The translations under genes and the position numbers were made by a program. The notes under the pieces were generated by a model that worked only from the letters and a program-made list of their open reading frames with translations, ran no database searches and was not told the origin of the DNA. A DNA stretch of 64,000 nt, taken from the NCBI GenBank assembly GCA_963742875.1, contig CAVUNO010000026.1:372001-436000 (forward strand), read 5' to 3'. This document shows, in pieces, positions 43,131-52,278 of the stretch; the first letter of the stretch is position 1; every line of letters begins with the position of its first letter. This DNA comes from Bog-532 sp963742875. Lineage in GTDB: Bacteria > Actinomycetota > Actinomycetes > Streptosporangiales > Streptosporangiaceae.

Positions 43131-43436
43131 TCAGCAGGTCTTCCAGGAAGCAGAACCGCAAGAACGGTTGGCGCCGACCGTGGCCATGATGCCGGCGCCC
43201 AGGCTCCAGGCCGCCAGCCGTGGTACGGGCTGGTTCCGGCGGCTGGCGTCCAGTACCACCATGGACGCAGCCCAGATCAGCCCGTCCACCGTGAACGGCA
43301 GCAGCCGGGCCGTCATGCCAGCCTCGCCATGCGAGCGCACCATCTCGTAGGTGTGCTGATAGGAGATGATCGCGGCGACGACGGCCACGGCTACCACCGC
43401 GAGCGCCGTCGTGATCTTGATGAGGCGGTCAGTCAC
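43131..43436 (-). pseudogene. DUF2637 membrane protein (SpdB-like), copy 2, truncated
   Basis: GTG at 43436 overlaps the upstream stop (GTGA). TDRLIKITTALAVVAVAVVA, then HTYEMVRSHGEAGMTARLLP, FTVDGLIWAASMVVLDASRR and RLAAWSLGAGIMATVGAN match copy 1 closely. After VGAN the frame runs into unrelated sequence near 43160, where the integrase remnant begins. The C-terminal two helices are lost. Confidence 0.75.
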
Positions 43437-43678
43437 GGGCCCAGCTCCTCACGCCAGCCGAGCACGAACGGGTCATCATCGCCGTAACCGGCGTCCAGAC
43501 GTTCCGCGAGCACCATGGCCGTGATGGCCTGGTTCCGGGTGAACAGGCGCCCCGGGTGGCACGAGAGGATCCATGCGCCGTGGCCGTCGGCCGCGACGTG
43601 GTCGCGGAACTCCGCGGTCGCGATGACGCGGCCGTCGATCTCCAGGGACATGGAGTCGTCGTTGATCTTGGTTGACAT
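43433..43678 (-). CDS. Hypothetical AICE protein paired with DUF2637, copy 2
   Basis: 81 residues from ATG at 43678, nearly identical to copy 1 (STKINDDSMSLEIDGRVIAT, AEFRDHVAADGHGAWILSCH, FTRNQAITAMVLAERLDAGY). Differences are scattered substitutions with no stops, so the two copies evolved apart under constraint or were acquired separately. Translational coupling to DUF2637 is conserved. The function is unknown. Confidence 0.7.
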   Translation of the reverse strand: MSTKINDDSMSLEIDGRVIATAEFRDHVAADGHGAWILSCHPGRLFTRNQAITAMVLAERLDAGYGDDDPFVLGWREELGP

Positions 43679-43832
43679 GGGGTAGCCCCTCGCCCGCCCA
43701 AGGGAGCCACGGGGAGCCAGGAACGGGAGCCAACGTAGGCAGACTCCCCCGGACCGACCGCGACGCCTTCAGGGCGTTCTTGCAGGTGAGAGGCTCCCCG
43801 GTCGACTCCCTCAGATCAGGCCAGACAGGCCG

Positions 43833-43891
43833 TTCGTGACTGGGGGTCAAGGGGTCGCGGGTTCAAATCCCGCCGTCCCGACTGGTCAGAG
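43833..43891. repeat. att-like direct repeat 2: tRNA-Pro(GGG) 3' end
   Basis: Same orientation and nearly the same sequence as 15,059-15,117: CTGGGGG loop, T-arm GCGGGTTCAAATCCCGC and acceptor end. This copy ends GTCCCGAC where copy 1 ends ATCCAGAC. An integrase tail again lies immediately to the right, and the DUF2637/hypothetical pair to the left. Confidence 0.7.
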
Positions 43892-44150
43892 AGTTTTTTA
43901 GGTTAAACTTTCGGGAGCCAACCGGGGAGCCAATGGGTTTCCCCGAGTAGGGCTGAGCCAGCTTCGCGGCCTTCGCATCAAATTGCGGTTCATGGTCGTC
44001 ACGCCCTTGGTGAGCATGGATTGGACTCGTGCCGGTAAACGGGCGCGGTGTCCAATGTGATGCTGTGCCCACCAGATCACTGATGTCCTCAAGGCGAACG
44101 TCGTGTGCGCTGAGCATGGGACAGCCTGGGCAAGCGGGTGGGTCACGCCA
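43892..44150 (-). pseudogene. Tyrosine recombinase C-terminal remnant 2
   Basis: Minus reading contains LSAHDVRLEDISDLVG, matching remnant 1 at 15.3 kb, then diverges before the Tyr motif. The end nearest the att-like repeat (GSPVGSRKFNLK) also parallels remnant 1 (GSPIGSRNWDLK). It is more decayed than remnant 1. The position is the same relative to the att-like repeat. Confidence 0.6.
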
Positions 44151-44224
44151 GCCCGGTTCCCGCACTTACTGCGTGCGGACGCGCTTCATCGGCGTACTTT
44201 GAATCGCGCTGCGACTTCTCTGTT

Positions 44225-44597
44225 TCGGGTGGTGACGATTGTGGCTCTTTCCAGCAACCCGGGCACGGATGCGATCTACGAGATGCATGCACGGTGGTTG
44301 GGGAGGTGCTCGGTCCAGGGACTCACTGTTCACCCCGGGGACACCAATCTGGACCAAGGAGCACCTGGATGAGCTGGAGCGGGGTTCGTTGCGCGCCCAG
44401 ACACCACGCCGGGCAGGCGGTATGAGGACAAGCTTCGCGACCAGATGGCGGGCGTCTCGCCGGACGCTAAGCAGCTGATGGCGGAGCTGCACCCAGCGCA
44501 CTTCCTCATGATCTGGGTCGGAGCGATCTCTGCAGCGACGAAGGCCTGGAAGGAGGTAGCTGGCGGCGCGGAATGGCGGCCGGTTCGGCCTCGCTAA
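44225..44597 (+). pseudogene. McrB-like AAA restriction protein, N-terminal remnant
   Basis: Across three frames: MHARWLGRCSVQ, DSLFTPGTPIWTKEHLDELE, then RPDTTPGRRYEDKLRDQMAG, SPDAKQLMAELHPAHFLMIW, a pattern resembling the N-terminal domain of actinobacterial McrB-type AAA proteins. The ATPase domain is not present. Frameshifted and truncated. The family call comes from pattern memory, so it is moderate. Confidence 0.45.
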
Positions 44598-44699
44598 AGG
44601 TCCCGGTTCACGGTGGCTGCGTCATCGCTGGCGGGGCGCGGTGCCGGCCACGGTGGCGCAGGCCCGGCAGGCGCAACCTGGTGATGCGTGAGGCCGGTT

Positions 44700-45554
44700 C
44701 CTGCTGGCGACGCGGCCCGCTGTCGTGTGCGGAGGGTGCATGATCTGCATGTGAGGCGGCAAGGGCACCAAGATCGGTAACATCACCTCTGGTTTCGATG
44801 ATGTGGACCGGATGTGATGTGGCGTAGGCCGCGATGGTCAGCGCTAGTTTCGGCTCGGTGCGGGCAGGCGGCCGTGCAGATGCGGGCGAACTGGACGAAG
44901 GCAGCGGTGAGGCGGGCGCGGCCATCCAGCAGAAACAGGTTGCCGTGGCCGTAACGCCGTTCCATCGCGCGTGCCCGCGCTGGGCCAGGTTTTTCGGCTA
45001 GGCCGATCATGAGCCGCTGTCCTGGCTTCCCGGTGGTGGCGATGACGCCACGGCTGGCCGCCAGTTCAGGCCGGTAGCTGCGGGCGAGGACGGCGACCTG
45101 CCCGGGTGCCGCATCGCGAAGAGCAAGCAGCGGTCCCGGCTTGCCATAGAGGTTGTAGGCGAACGCGACGTACAGCTCGGCCGGGCAGGCGAGGTGATCC
45201 GCGCCGTTGATGACCGAGGTGAGGTCGGCGTAGGGTCCTTGCTGCGGCACGAAGCTAACCGCAAGGCACGGTTGGAGAACCGCGCCGAAGTCGCTGTGGG
45301 CCGCCCGCTCGTAGCGCGCTTGGCCGTGCTCGCTGAGCACCTGCCGCGCCCAGGCCGCGAAGCCCTCGTAGTACGGGTGGTAGACGATTACGACCCGGGC
45401 CGGGCCGAGCGCGGCGATCTCCTCCAGCAGGTACATGACGCCGGGGCGGCCGTCGACAGGGTAGAACTCCTTGGATGAAGCGTGCCCAGCAGGCGACCCG
45501 GGTGCCCAGGCCACCGGCGGCGACCACGACGTGGGCTGCGCCGCCGCCGGTCAT
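44700..45554 (-). pseudogene. Nucleotidyltransferase (sugar-phosphate NTP-transferase-like), decayed
   Basis: ATG at 45554: TGGGAAHVVVAAGGLGTRVA, the nucleotide-binding GGxGTR motif. A frameshift near 45490 leads to KEFYPVDGRPGVMYLLEEIA, ALGPARVVIVYHPYYEGFAA, FVPQQGPYADLTSVINGADH. A second shift near 44890 leads to PKLALTIAAYATSHPVHIIE TRGDVTDLGALA. The enzyme would transfer a nucleotidyl group to a sugar phosphate. It is oriented divergently from the NUDIX gene. Both shifts make it inactive as read. Confidence 0.65.
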
Positions 45555-45583
45555 GGCGGGTCCTGGTGAGGTAGGTTTGCCGG

Positions 45584-46030
45584 GTGCATGTGCGAGTGAG
45601 CGGCGTCGTCATCGAAGACGACCGCACCCCGCATATTCTTGCTGCTGAACCAGCACCGATACCGGGCGGCCGTGGAGCCTGCCCGGCGGCAAGGTTGAGG
45701 AGGGCGAGGCCCTGGCTGACGCCCTGGTCCGGGAGATGCGGGAGGAAACCGGCCTGGACGTCGAGCCCGGTCGGCTGCTGTATGTCTGCGACCACCTGCC
45801 CGGCAACGGCACCCATGTGGTTCACCTGACCTTTGAGGCCCGCCGTACTGGCGGGGCAGTTGGTGACGTGGCCGCGGAGCGGATACCCGCCCGATCCGGG
45901 GCGTGGAGTTCGTCAAGCTCGCTGATCTGCCGGCGCTCGGGTTCAATGACCGGTTCGGTGAACTAGCCATGGCCGGGTTCCCCCGGCGCCGGAAGCTACA
46001 TGGGCGCCAAGGCCAGCATCGGCCTGTGAG
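45584..46030 (+). pseudogene. NUDIX hydrolase, frameshifted
   Basis: GTG near 45584: HVRVSGVVIEDDR. Then in another frame WSLPGGKVEEGEALADALVR EMREETGLDVEPGRLLYVCD, which contains a full Nudix box (GGKVEEGEAL...REMREETGL). A third frame gives GVEFVKLADLPALGFNDRF. The hydrolase would act on a nucleoside-diphosphate derivative. It is paired head to head with the nucleotidyltransferase, suggesting a former joint pathway. Confidence 0.7.
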
Positions 46031-46385
46031 GCATCCAGCGCCTGGACCAGGCGTTCATCGATCCCGGCGAGCGGCCGGGACCGGTCGGCTAGGCTGGAGT
46101 TACGTCAGCGTGTCGGCCGCAAACAACCTTTGAGCTGGGAAAACTCCCCAAGATGGGCCTCCTGATGTAGACAGAAACTCCATAACTCGGTTGAAAGTGA
46201 TAGGGCTGAAGAACCAGCGGATTCTTGTAGACAGAACGGCAGCTGCCCGGCCCAGCGTCTCCGCAGGTCACAATGCAGTTTCGGATACCAAGGGCAAGTA
46301 ACTTCGGGCTAGGCTGCTGATCCACGCAGCCAGCAGTGCCGCCAGATCGCCGATGGGTGTAGCTCTTCTGCAGTGACCTGTTCGG

Positions 46386-47915
46386 TCAGGCGCTGAGGTC
46401 GTATCTATCCTGGTCGCGGGCCTGGTGGATGCGGTAGTGCTCGCGGCGGATGTGGAATGCCCAGTACGCCTCGAAGTCCCCGTTGTCGATCACGGTGCGG
46501 AGCCTGAGGACGGCCTCGGCTCCCTCGACGCCCCACCGGGAGCCGGTGATATCGAGGCGGTCACCGATCAGGTGCCGACATGCGCCTTCTATCACTCCGG
46601 TGGCGATCGGCCAGCCGGATGCGAGTGCCTCGTCGTAGCGCAGGTACTCCTTGTTGTTGGTCAGGTAGCGCACGCATGCCTCCACGCCGGTTCGCTGGCT
46701 TTCCGTCAGCCCCCGCTGGCCGGCCTGCGCGGTAAGGGAGCTGGTGACCTGCTGGGTCCGGCCGGCCAGCACCGCTAGCGCCTGGACGGCCACCCAGTCT
46801 TCTGCTGCCGGATCATCCCTCGCATGGAAGCACCACGCCGCAGCCCACAGGTATTCCAGCACGTGCACGAGGTCGATGACGAGATGGACCGCCACTTTCC
46901 GGCGGGCGGCCTCCGCTTCGATCAGCTCGATCTGGTGGCGGTCCCCGTCCACCAGCACCACCCAGGTGCGCACGTGCTGCCGGTCGCGGGCCTCGGCCTG
47001 GCCGAAGGCGGCGCGGATAACCTCCGCGGCGTTGCGGGCGACCGATCCGGTCAGCCACTTCGCTTCTGCGTGCGGGCCGCGCCGCACCTCGCGCTCGCCG
47101 CTGCGCCCGCCGGGCACGGCGATCACATCGTGCGGTCGGCGGGAGGCTGGGGCCGCGTCGTAGACGCAGGCCAGGGTGGCCATCCGCTTGCGGCACGGCT
47201 TTTCCCCCGTGGCCAGCCGGGTGCGGAACACGCCCCGGCCCCGGTCCTTGGCGGCGGCGGCCTTGCGGGTGGCCGGCCGCAGTCCTTCGGGGCGCATCAC
47301 GATGCCCTTGCCGTCTGCGCTGAGGACCAGCAGCACCTCGCTCGTGCACGGCACCGGGACGCGCTGGGCGTAGAAGCCGTCGATATCGACGGCCGCGGCC
47401 TGCACCAGCTCCTCGATCTGCCGCTTGCCCGCCACGCGCCCGCACCGCCGGTCGATCACCGTCTTCGCGGTGTCGTAGGAGCCGCGCACCGCCTCGCGTA
47501 CCGCCGCCCGCCGCAGCCCGTGGCTATGCCGTCCGGCCGGCAGTGACAGCGCGGCGTCGGCCGGGTAGGCGTTGGGCCGCCCGGGCGCGCGGAAGGCCAG
47601 CCGGCGGACCGTCACCGGGCCGAACACCGTGGCCAGCATGCGCTCGTGATCGCGCTCGACCCGGCTCCGCCCCTCCACGCGCCGCTGCTCCGGGCTGGCG
47701 GGCAGCGCCTCCTGCTCGCGGATCGCGCGCAGATCGAGGTGGTCTTGCAGCAGCTGCCGCTGCACTTCGCGGCCCCGGACCCCGATCAGCTCCTCCAGCT
47801 GATCGTGGGCCATCTCCCCGATCCGGCCGCTGGCCAGATCCTCCACCAGGGACTCGAAACCGATTCGCGAGCGGGCAAAGGGGTCAGCCGGCGCGGGCGT
47901 GCCGTAGGTTTCCAT
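46386..47915 (-). CDS. ISKra4-family transposase
   Basis: 509 residues from ATG at 47915. DDE-type core: VLLVLSADGKGIVMRPEGLR (first Asp), TWVVLVDGDRHQIELIEAEA (second Asp), and the Glu region WPIATGVIEGACRHLIGDRL DITGSRWGVEGAEAVLRLRT. The reading frame is intact, and the family length is normal. The transposase and the upstream accessory gene lie inside the IS ends, so mobility is plausible. The nearest family names are ISKra4/ISAzba1-type. Confidence 0.9.
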   Translation of the reverse strand: METYGTPAPADPFARSRIGFESLVEDLASGRIGEMAHDQLEELIGVRGREVQRQLLQDHLDLRAIREQEALPASPEQRRVEGRSRVERDHERMLATVFGPVTVRRLAFRAPGRPNAYPADAALSLPAGRHSHGLRRAAVREAVRGSYDTAKTVIDRRCGRVAGKRQIEELVQAAAVDIDGFYAQRVPVPCTSEVLLVLSADGKGIVMRPEGLRPATRKAAAAKDRGRGVFRTRLATGEKPCRKRMATLACVYDAAPASRRPHDVIAVPGGRSGEREVRRGPHAEAKWLTGSVARNAAEVIRAAFGQAEARDRQHVRTWVVLVDGDRHQIELIEAEAARRKVAVHLVIDLVHVLEYLWAAAWCFHARDDPAAEDWVAVQALAVLAGRTQQVTSSLTAQAGQRGLTESQRTGVEACVRYLTNNKEYLRYDEALASGWPIATGVIEGACRHLIGDRLDITGSRWGVEGAEAVLRLRTVIDNGDFEAYWAFHIRREHYRIHQARDQDRYDLSA

Positions 47916-47978
47916 CGGGCTCTTCTTTCTGGTCCGGATTGGTTCGCACCCTCGAACCTAGGAAGAAGAGCCCATCTG

Positions 47979-47998
47979 CCCGCCCTCAGACGGGCGGG
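47979..47998. terminator. Hairpin at end of ISKra4 accessory gene
   Basis: CCCGCCC (47979-47985) and GGGCGGG (47992-47998) form a 7-bp GC stem with a 6-base loop. It covers the accessory stop codon and precedes the transposase by about 65 bases. It may attenuate read-through into the transposase. Confidence 0.35.
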
Positions 47999-48531
47999 GG
48001 TGAGGCATTTTGCGCATCGCGGCGGGGCAGCATAAACAGCCCGGGCCCGTCCTCGGCCAGCCAGCCGCGCTCTGCCAGCCGTTTCAGCTTCGAGCGCAGC
48101 CCCTCGATCTTGGACTTGTCGGTACTCAGCCCGGCCGCAGCGGCGATGCCCCCGGCCCGCAACGGCCGCCCCGCATCGGCAAGGACCTCCAGCAGGTCCC
48201 GGTAGGAGGGCGGCAACACCGACTGCGCAAGGCCCGGCCGCCACGGCGGCACCGTCACCGCCCCTATCGGCGGCCCGCCGGCGACGAGGGAGCCCGCGAA
48301 TGCCGCCTCCGCCGCAGCCGCCGGCCCCGCTTCCTGCCCCGCCGCCGGCTCGCCGGTGCCCGCCCCGCCGAGGATCTCCGCGACCGTTTCCCGGGTGATC
48401 TCCAACCGGGACAGCCTCTCCTCGGCCCGCGCCAGCCGCTCGGTCAACCGCGCGATCTCACCGCGCAGCTCATCCGCCTCCTGGCGGGCTGCCGCCTCAC
48501 GCCGCTGCAGTTCTTCGATCAGCGAACCCAT
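47986..48531 (-). CDS. ISKra4 accessory protein (coiled coil + winged helix)
   Basis: 181 residues from ATG at 48531 (AGGAG seven bases upstream). N-terminal coiled coil: IEELQRREAAARQEADELRG, EIARLTERLARAEERLSRLE. C-terminal winged-helix-like part: SYRDLLEVLADAGRPLRAGG, IAAAAGLSTDKSKIEGLRSK LKRLAERGW. It lies inside the IS, directly upstream of the transposase. Similar two-part proteins accompany ISKra4 transposases in actinobacteria; the role is unknown but DNA binding is likely. Confidence 0.7.
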   Translation of the reverse strand: MGSLIEELQRREAAARQEADELRGEIARLTERLARAEERLSRLEITRETVAEILGGAGTGEPAAGQEAGPAAAAEAAFAGSLVAGGPPIGAVTVPPWRPGLAQSVLPPSYRDLLEVLADAGRPLRAGGIAAAAGLSTDKSKIEGLRSKLKRLAERGWLAEDGPGLFMLPRRDAQNASPPPV

Positions 48532-49484
48532 CGGGCATCTCCTCGCTCCTACCCGAAACGGTAGGAGACGACCCACCCCCGTGGTCGGCCAGCCCGCATC
48601 TTCCCAGTTCAGCCAGTCCCTACAGAAGAGCCACACCCATCGCCGATGCCGGTCGGCTGCAGGGCGCCGTCGCGGACCAGGCGGATTCCCACTCCGCGGG
48701 AGCAGCCGAGGATGTGCCGGTGCCGCGCCCGTCGCGTCTCCCGGGTGGCTGCAGGGGTATTCCACGCGGCACCGTACAGCCACCGGGCAGCCGGGCCGCC
48801 AAGGCTCTGCGCGGCAGGTGGGCCGTCAGCACACCAGACTTGCAGGTTGCCGACCAGATGGTGGATCTCGTTGGCATGGCGGCCAGGCTCGGTCACCGGA
48901 GTGACGTCGCCGTACCGGTAGCCTGCGTTGCCTGCGGTGGTGGGGGCGCGGCCGGTCAGCTTGATGAGTTCCGCCCGGGTTGGCAGCCGGGCCCCGTGCC
49001 AGGCGGCCAGCGTGGCGGCGCCGATCCAGGTCATCCAGTACGCCGGGTGTTCTTCATATCCAGCGCTCACCTTGTGCCGTGCCAAAACTCGCTCATAGCC
49101 ACTGACCTGGCGTTTCGCGCTCGCTAGGCTGCTCTGCGGTACTCGCTGATCAGCCCGCCGACGACGCTCCTGCGCTCGATCCGGGCGGTGATATCGACGA
49201 CGCGGACGGGCTGGCGCAGCGGAGGTTCCTGCTGCAGCCCCTGGTGCGGCCGGTGGCCGTTATAGTGCCGCGCATACTCGGCCAGCACCTCCCGCAGGTG
49301 CTGCTCGCCGAGGATCAGCACCTGGTCCAAGCACTCGCGGCGAAACGTCCCCACGAACCGTTCCGCAAATGAGTTCGCCCGCGGCGACCGGACCGGCGTC
49401 CTGACCACCCGCGTGCCGTTACCGGCGAAGACATCGTTGAATGCCGCGGCGAACTTGCTGTCCCGGTCGCGGATCAGGAACCGG

Positions 49485-52047
49485 TTGCGACACGAGGTCG
49501 CACGTGGTGAGTGAGCTTGTCGAGGAGGTCGGCTTGATGCCGGGGACATAGCTACAGGTTTGTGTTCAATCTGTCCCCACCGTGACGTGCGTGGCCGGTT
49601 CCTGATCGGCTGGGTGCGGAGCTCACGGGAAAGCCCAAGGGCCGCCGTTCCAGCCATGGCGGTCACAGGTGAGGGGAAGGACCGGAACAGGGCGACTGTC
49701 AGGGAATCCTTGCTGATGCCTCGTCACTGATACATCCCGGGCTGGGTCGTTGTACCGGGGTGCTAGGGGCTGGCCGCTGAGAGGCGGCAGGCGGCGGCCG
49801 CGGACAGGTCGACGGCCAGCGAACACCGCCGTCCCCGGGGTATAGAGGACGCCCGGCCCGGTCCGGGTCTCATGCGTGCGGAACGTGTAAACCTCGTCAG
49901 GGTCCGCCCGGCAGGCGCGGGTAAGTGCAGGCTGGGCGGTAGGCCGATCGTAAGTGGGGCGGAAGCCCCTGGCGGGACAGGGTGCCCAGGAAGCGAATGC
50001 CGGCGGCCGAAAGGCAGCAGGAAAACAGGGGTCGCGGTACCGGGATCTCCCCCGGATGGCCCCTGCATAACTGGCCGGATACGGGCGGATGCCCGGGCCT
50101 GCAAGGGCGCTGACGTGGGCAGGTGAGCCTTTGAGGCGAAGCGGAAGCAGATGCTGGAACCGAAGGGCAAGTTGGACACCTCGGTGAACGGACCTGAGGA
50201 CCTCCGACCGGCACGGCCGGTCTTCGATGGCGACGCCTGGGAGCTTGTGGACTGGCGGCGCTGCGAGGAGGAGGTACGGCGGCTGCGGCGCAGGATCTTC
50301 AAGGCGGTGAAGGACGGGGACCTGGCGGGAGTCAGGGACCTGCAGCAACTGATGCTGCGGAGCTGGTTCAACGTTCTGGTGAGCGTGCGCCAGGTCACGC
50401 AGCGCAACGCGGGCCGCAAGACCGCGGGAATCGACGGGCTGGTCGCGCTGACCAGCCAGGCACGGGCCGAGGTGGCGGTGCAGGTGCACGCCACGATCGG
50501 CTCGCATGTGCCGTCCCCGGTCCGGCGGGTGTACATACCGAAAGCCAGTGGCAAATCAAAAATGCGGCCGCTCGGAATTCCGGTTATTCTGGATCGGTGC
50601 CATCAGGCACGGGTGCGTAATGCGCTGGAGCCCGAGTGGGAGGCCCGGTTCGAGCCCCGATCATATGGGTTCCGGCCGGGCCGCGGCTGCCACGACGCGA
50701 TAGAGTCCTTGTTCAGCACCCTGAACGGGAAATCCAGGCGGGTGTGGATTCTTGACGCTGATCTGGCAGGCGCGTTCGACAAGATCAGCCACGGGTACTT
50801 GCTGGAAATGCTCGGCGGTTTCCCCGCGAGGGAGATGATCGCCGGGTGGCTGAAGGCAGGGATTTTCGAGGCCGGTAAAGGGTTCGCGCCGACCGGGGAG
50901 GGAACTCCCCAGGGCGGAAGTATCTCGCCCCTGCTGCTGAATATCGCATTGCACGGGCTGGAGGAGGCCGCAGGCGTCCGGTACCGGGGCGGCATTCATG
51001 CCGGGACGGTGAAGGACGGCTGCCCGGCGCTCACGAGATATGCCGAGGACCTGGTTGTGTGCTGCCATTCCAGGCAGCAGGCCGAGCAGGTCAGGGCACG
51101 GCTGGCCGAGTGGCTGAAGCCGAGAGGGCTGGCGTTCAGCGAAGCCAAAACCCGGATCGTCCCCCTTACTGAGGGGTTCGATTTCCTCGCATTCAACCTC
51201 CGCCACTACCCCAACGGCAAGCTGATTATCAAACCGGGCGCCACGGCCATCAAGAGGTTCCGGGACAGGCTTGCGAAGGAATTCCGCGCACTTCGCGGGG
51301 CCAACGTCGCAGCGGTACTGGCGAAGATCGTCCCGATCATACGGGGCTGGGCCGCCTACTACCGGACGGTGGTGTCATCAAGGGTGTTCGCTGCCCTGAC
51401 CGACTACCTGTGGAAACTCACCTACAAGTGGGCGTGCTGGAGCCACCCGAACAAGCCGAAACGCTGGATCGCCGGCCGGTACTTCCGGAAGTTCAATAAG
51501 GTCAGGAACGACCGGTGGGTATTCGGCGATAAAGACACCGGCGCCTACCTGCCGAAACCGGCCTGGACCGACATCGTGCGGCACACCCTGGTCAAAGGCG
51601 GGGCGTCACCCGATGACCCCGCCCAGGCCGGGTACTGGGCGCAACGCCGCCAGAAGGTCAAACCCCCGCTGGACTCCTACACCGTGCGCCTGCTGTCCAG
51701 GCAGGACGGGCGGTGAAGCCTCTGCGGGGAAAACCTGCTGACCTCCGACCAGCCACCCCAGTCCCCCCAGGGCTGGGAACTCTGGTTCCTGCAGGTCACT
51801 AGGAAGGCGATCACGGCGGACCACCTGGTCTGCCACCATACGCCCAGCGCCGCGCGCAACAAGGGAACACACCTCGTACACGCCACCTGCCACCGGAGCA
51901 AACGTCGGGCCCGGCCGGCGGGAAACACCGTGGTGCAACAGAACACCTGAACCGCCCCAGCGGCTTGCTTGGGCCGCGTGCGCGGGAACGTGCATGCGTG
52001 GTCCTGAGGGGGCCCCGGTCAGCAGCAATGCACCGGGGCTACCCGGC
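49485..52047 (+). mobile_element. Group II intron 1
   Basis: Begins TTGCGACACGAGG and ends CTACCCGGC. The boundaries are fixed by rejoining the host transposase (DLGERAGR / FRFLIR). Domain V hairpin at 51971-52004 starts GGGCCGCGTGC. Domain VI at ~52008-52047 follows. It carries a reverse transcriptase ORF. The RNA is inserted antisense to its host gene. Its ends match intron 2 base for base. Confidence 0.85.
50151..51716 (+). CDS. Group II intron reverse transcriptase/maturase, intron 1 (likely inactive)
   Basis: 521 residues from ATG at 50151. RT motifs: RVYIPKASGKSKMRPLGIPV, YGFRPGRGCHDAIESLF, WILDADLAGAFDKISHGYLL, GTPQGGSISPLLLNIALHGL. The catalytic YADD is YAED (LTRYAEDLVV), which should damage the polymerase. 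The maturase X region follows (IVPIIRGWAAYYRTVVSSRV, WKLTYKWACWSHPNKPKRWI). The frame stops TGA at the first Cys of the HNH domain: GRC of intron 2 is GR-stop here. The HNH endonuclease reading continues downstream but is not translated. Confidence 0.85.
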   Translation: MLEPKGKLDTSVNGPEDLRPARPVFDGDAWELVDWRRCEEEVRRLRRRIFKAVKDGDLAGVRDLQQLMLRSWFNVLVSVRQVTQRNAGRKTAGIDGLVALTSQARAEVAVQVHATIGSHVPSPVRRVYIPKASGKSKMRPLGIPVILDRCHQARVRNALEPEWEARFEPRSYGFRPGRGCHDAIESLFSTLNGKSRRVWILDADLAGAFDKISHGYLLEMLGGFPAREMIAGWLKAGIFEAGKGFAPTGEGTPQGGSISPLLLNIALHGLEEAAGVRYRGGIHAGTVKDGCPALTRYAEDLVVCCHSRQQAEQVRARLAEWLKPRGLAFSEAKTRIVPLTEGFDFLAFNLRHYPNGKLIIKPGATAIKRFRDRLAKEFRALRGANVAAVLAKIVPIIRGWAAYYRTVVSSRVFAALTDYLWKLTYKWACWSHPNKPKRWIAGRYFRKFNKVRNDRWVFGDKDTGAYLPKPAWTDIVRHTLVKGGASPDDPAQAGYWAQRRQKVKPPLDSYTVRLLSRQDGR

Positions 52048-52278
52048 AACCGCCCGGCGCGCTCGCCGAGGTCCATCAGGAGGTTACGGGCCTGCTGGGC
52101 AGTCCCGGCACCAGTCGGATGGGCGGTGACGCCCAGGATGTGCACGGCCCTGGTCTGGATCTCCATCACGAACAAGACATACAGACGGTGGAGCAGCACG
52201 GTGGAGCAGCACGGTGTCGACGTGCAGGAAATCACGGGCAAGGATGCCGGAGGCCTGGGCTGTCAGGAACTGCCGCCA

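Larger units (their letters stand above)
46355..48638 (-). mobile_element. ISKra4-family insertion sequence
   Basis: The 2284-bp element begins GGGTGTAGCTCTTCTG and ends with the near-complement (AGAAGAGCCACACCC). It is flanked by a perfect 9-bp direct duplication ATCGCCGAT at 46346-46354 and 48639-48647. It carries a transposase and an accessory gene. It interrupts the SUMF1-like gene. The clean duplication points to a fairly recent insertion. Confidence 0.9.
46268..49085 (-). pseudogene. SUMF1/FGE-like nonheme iron enzyme, split by ISKra4
   Basis: Right part (49085 to 48639): AGYEEHPAYWMTWIGAATLA AWHGARLPTRAELIKLTG, NAGYRYGDVTPVTEPGRHAN, LGCSRGVGIRLVRDGALQ, the formylglycine-generating/SUMF1 fold. 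Left part (46354 to 46268): after the duplicated target ATCGCCGAT the frame resumes LAALLAAWISSLARSYLPLV SETAL and stops. Removing the IS and one target copy rejoins the reading frame exactly. The N terminus may be cut near 49090 where it meets the transposase. The likely role is in a small biosynthetic or modification pathway with the neighbouring nucleotidyltransferase and NUDIX remnants. Confidence 0.75.

Noticed and set aside
46150..46250. TGTAGACAGAA repeated twice near 46166 and 46228
   Set aside because: Two short copies only, no inverted arrangement or gene context; too weak.
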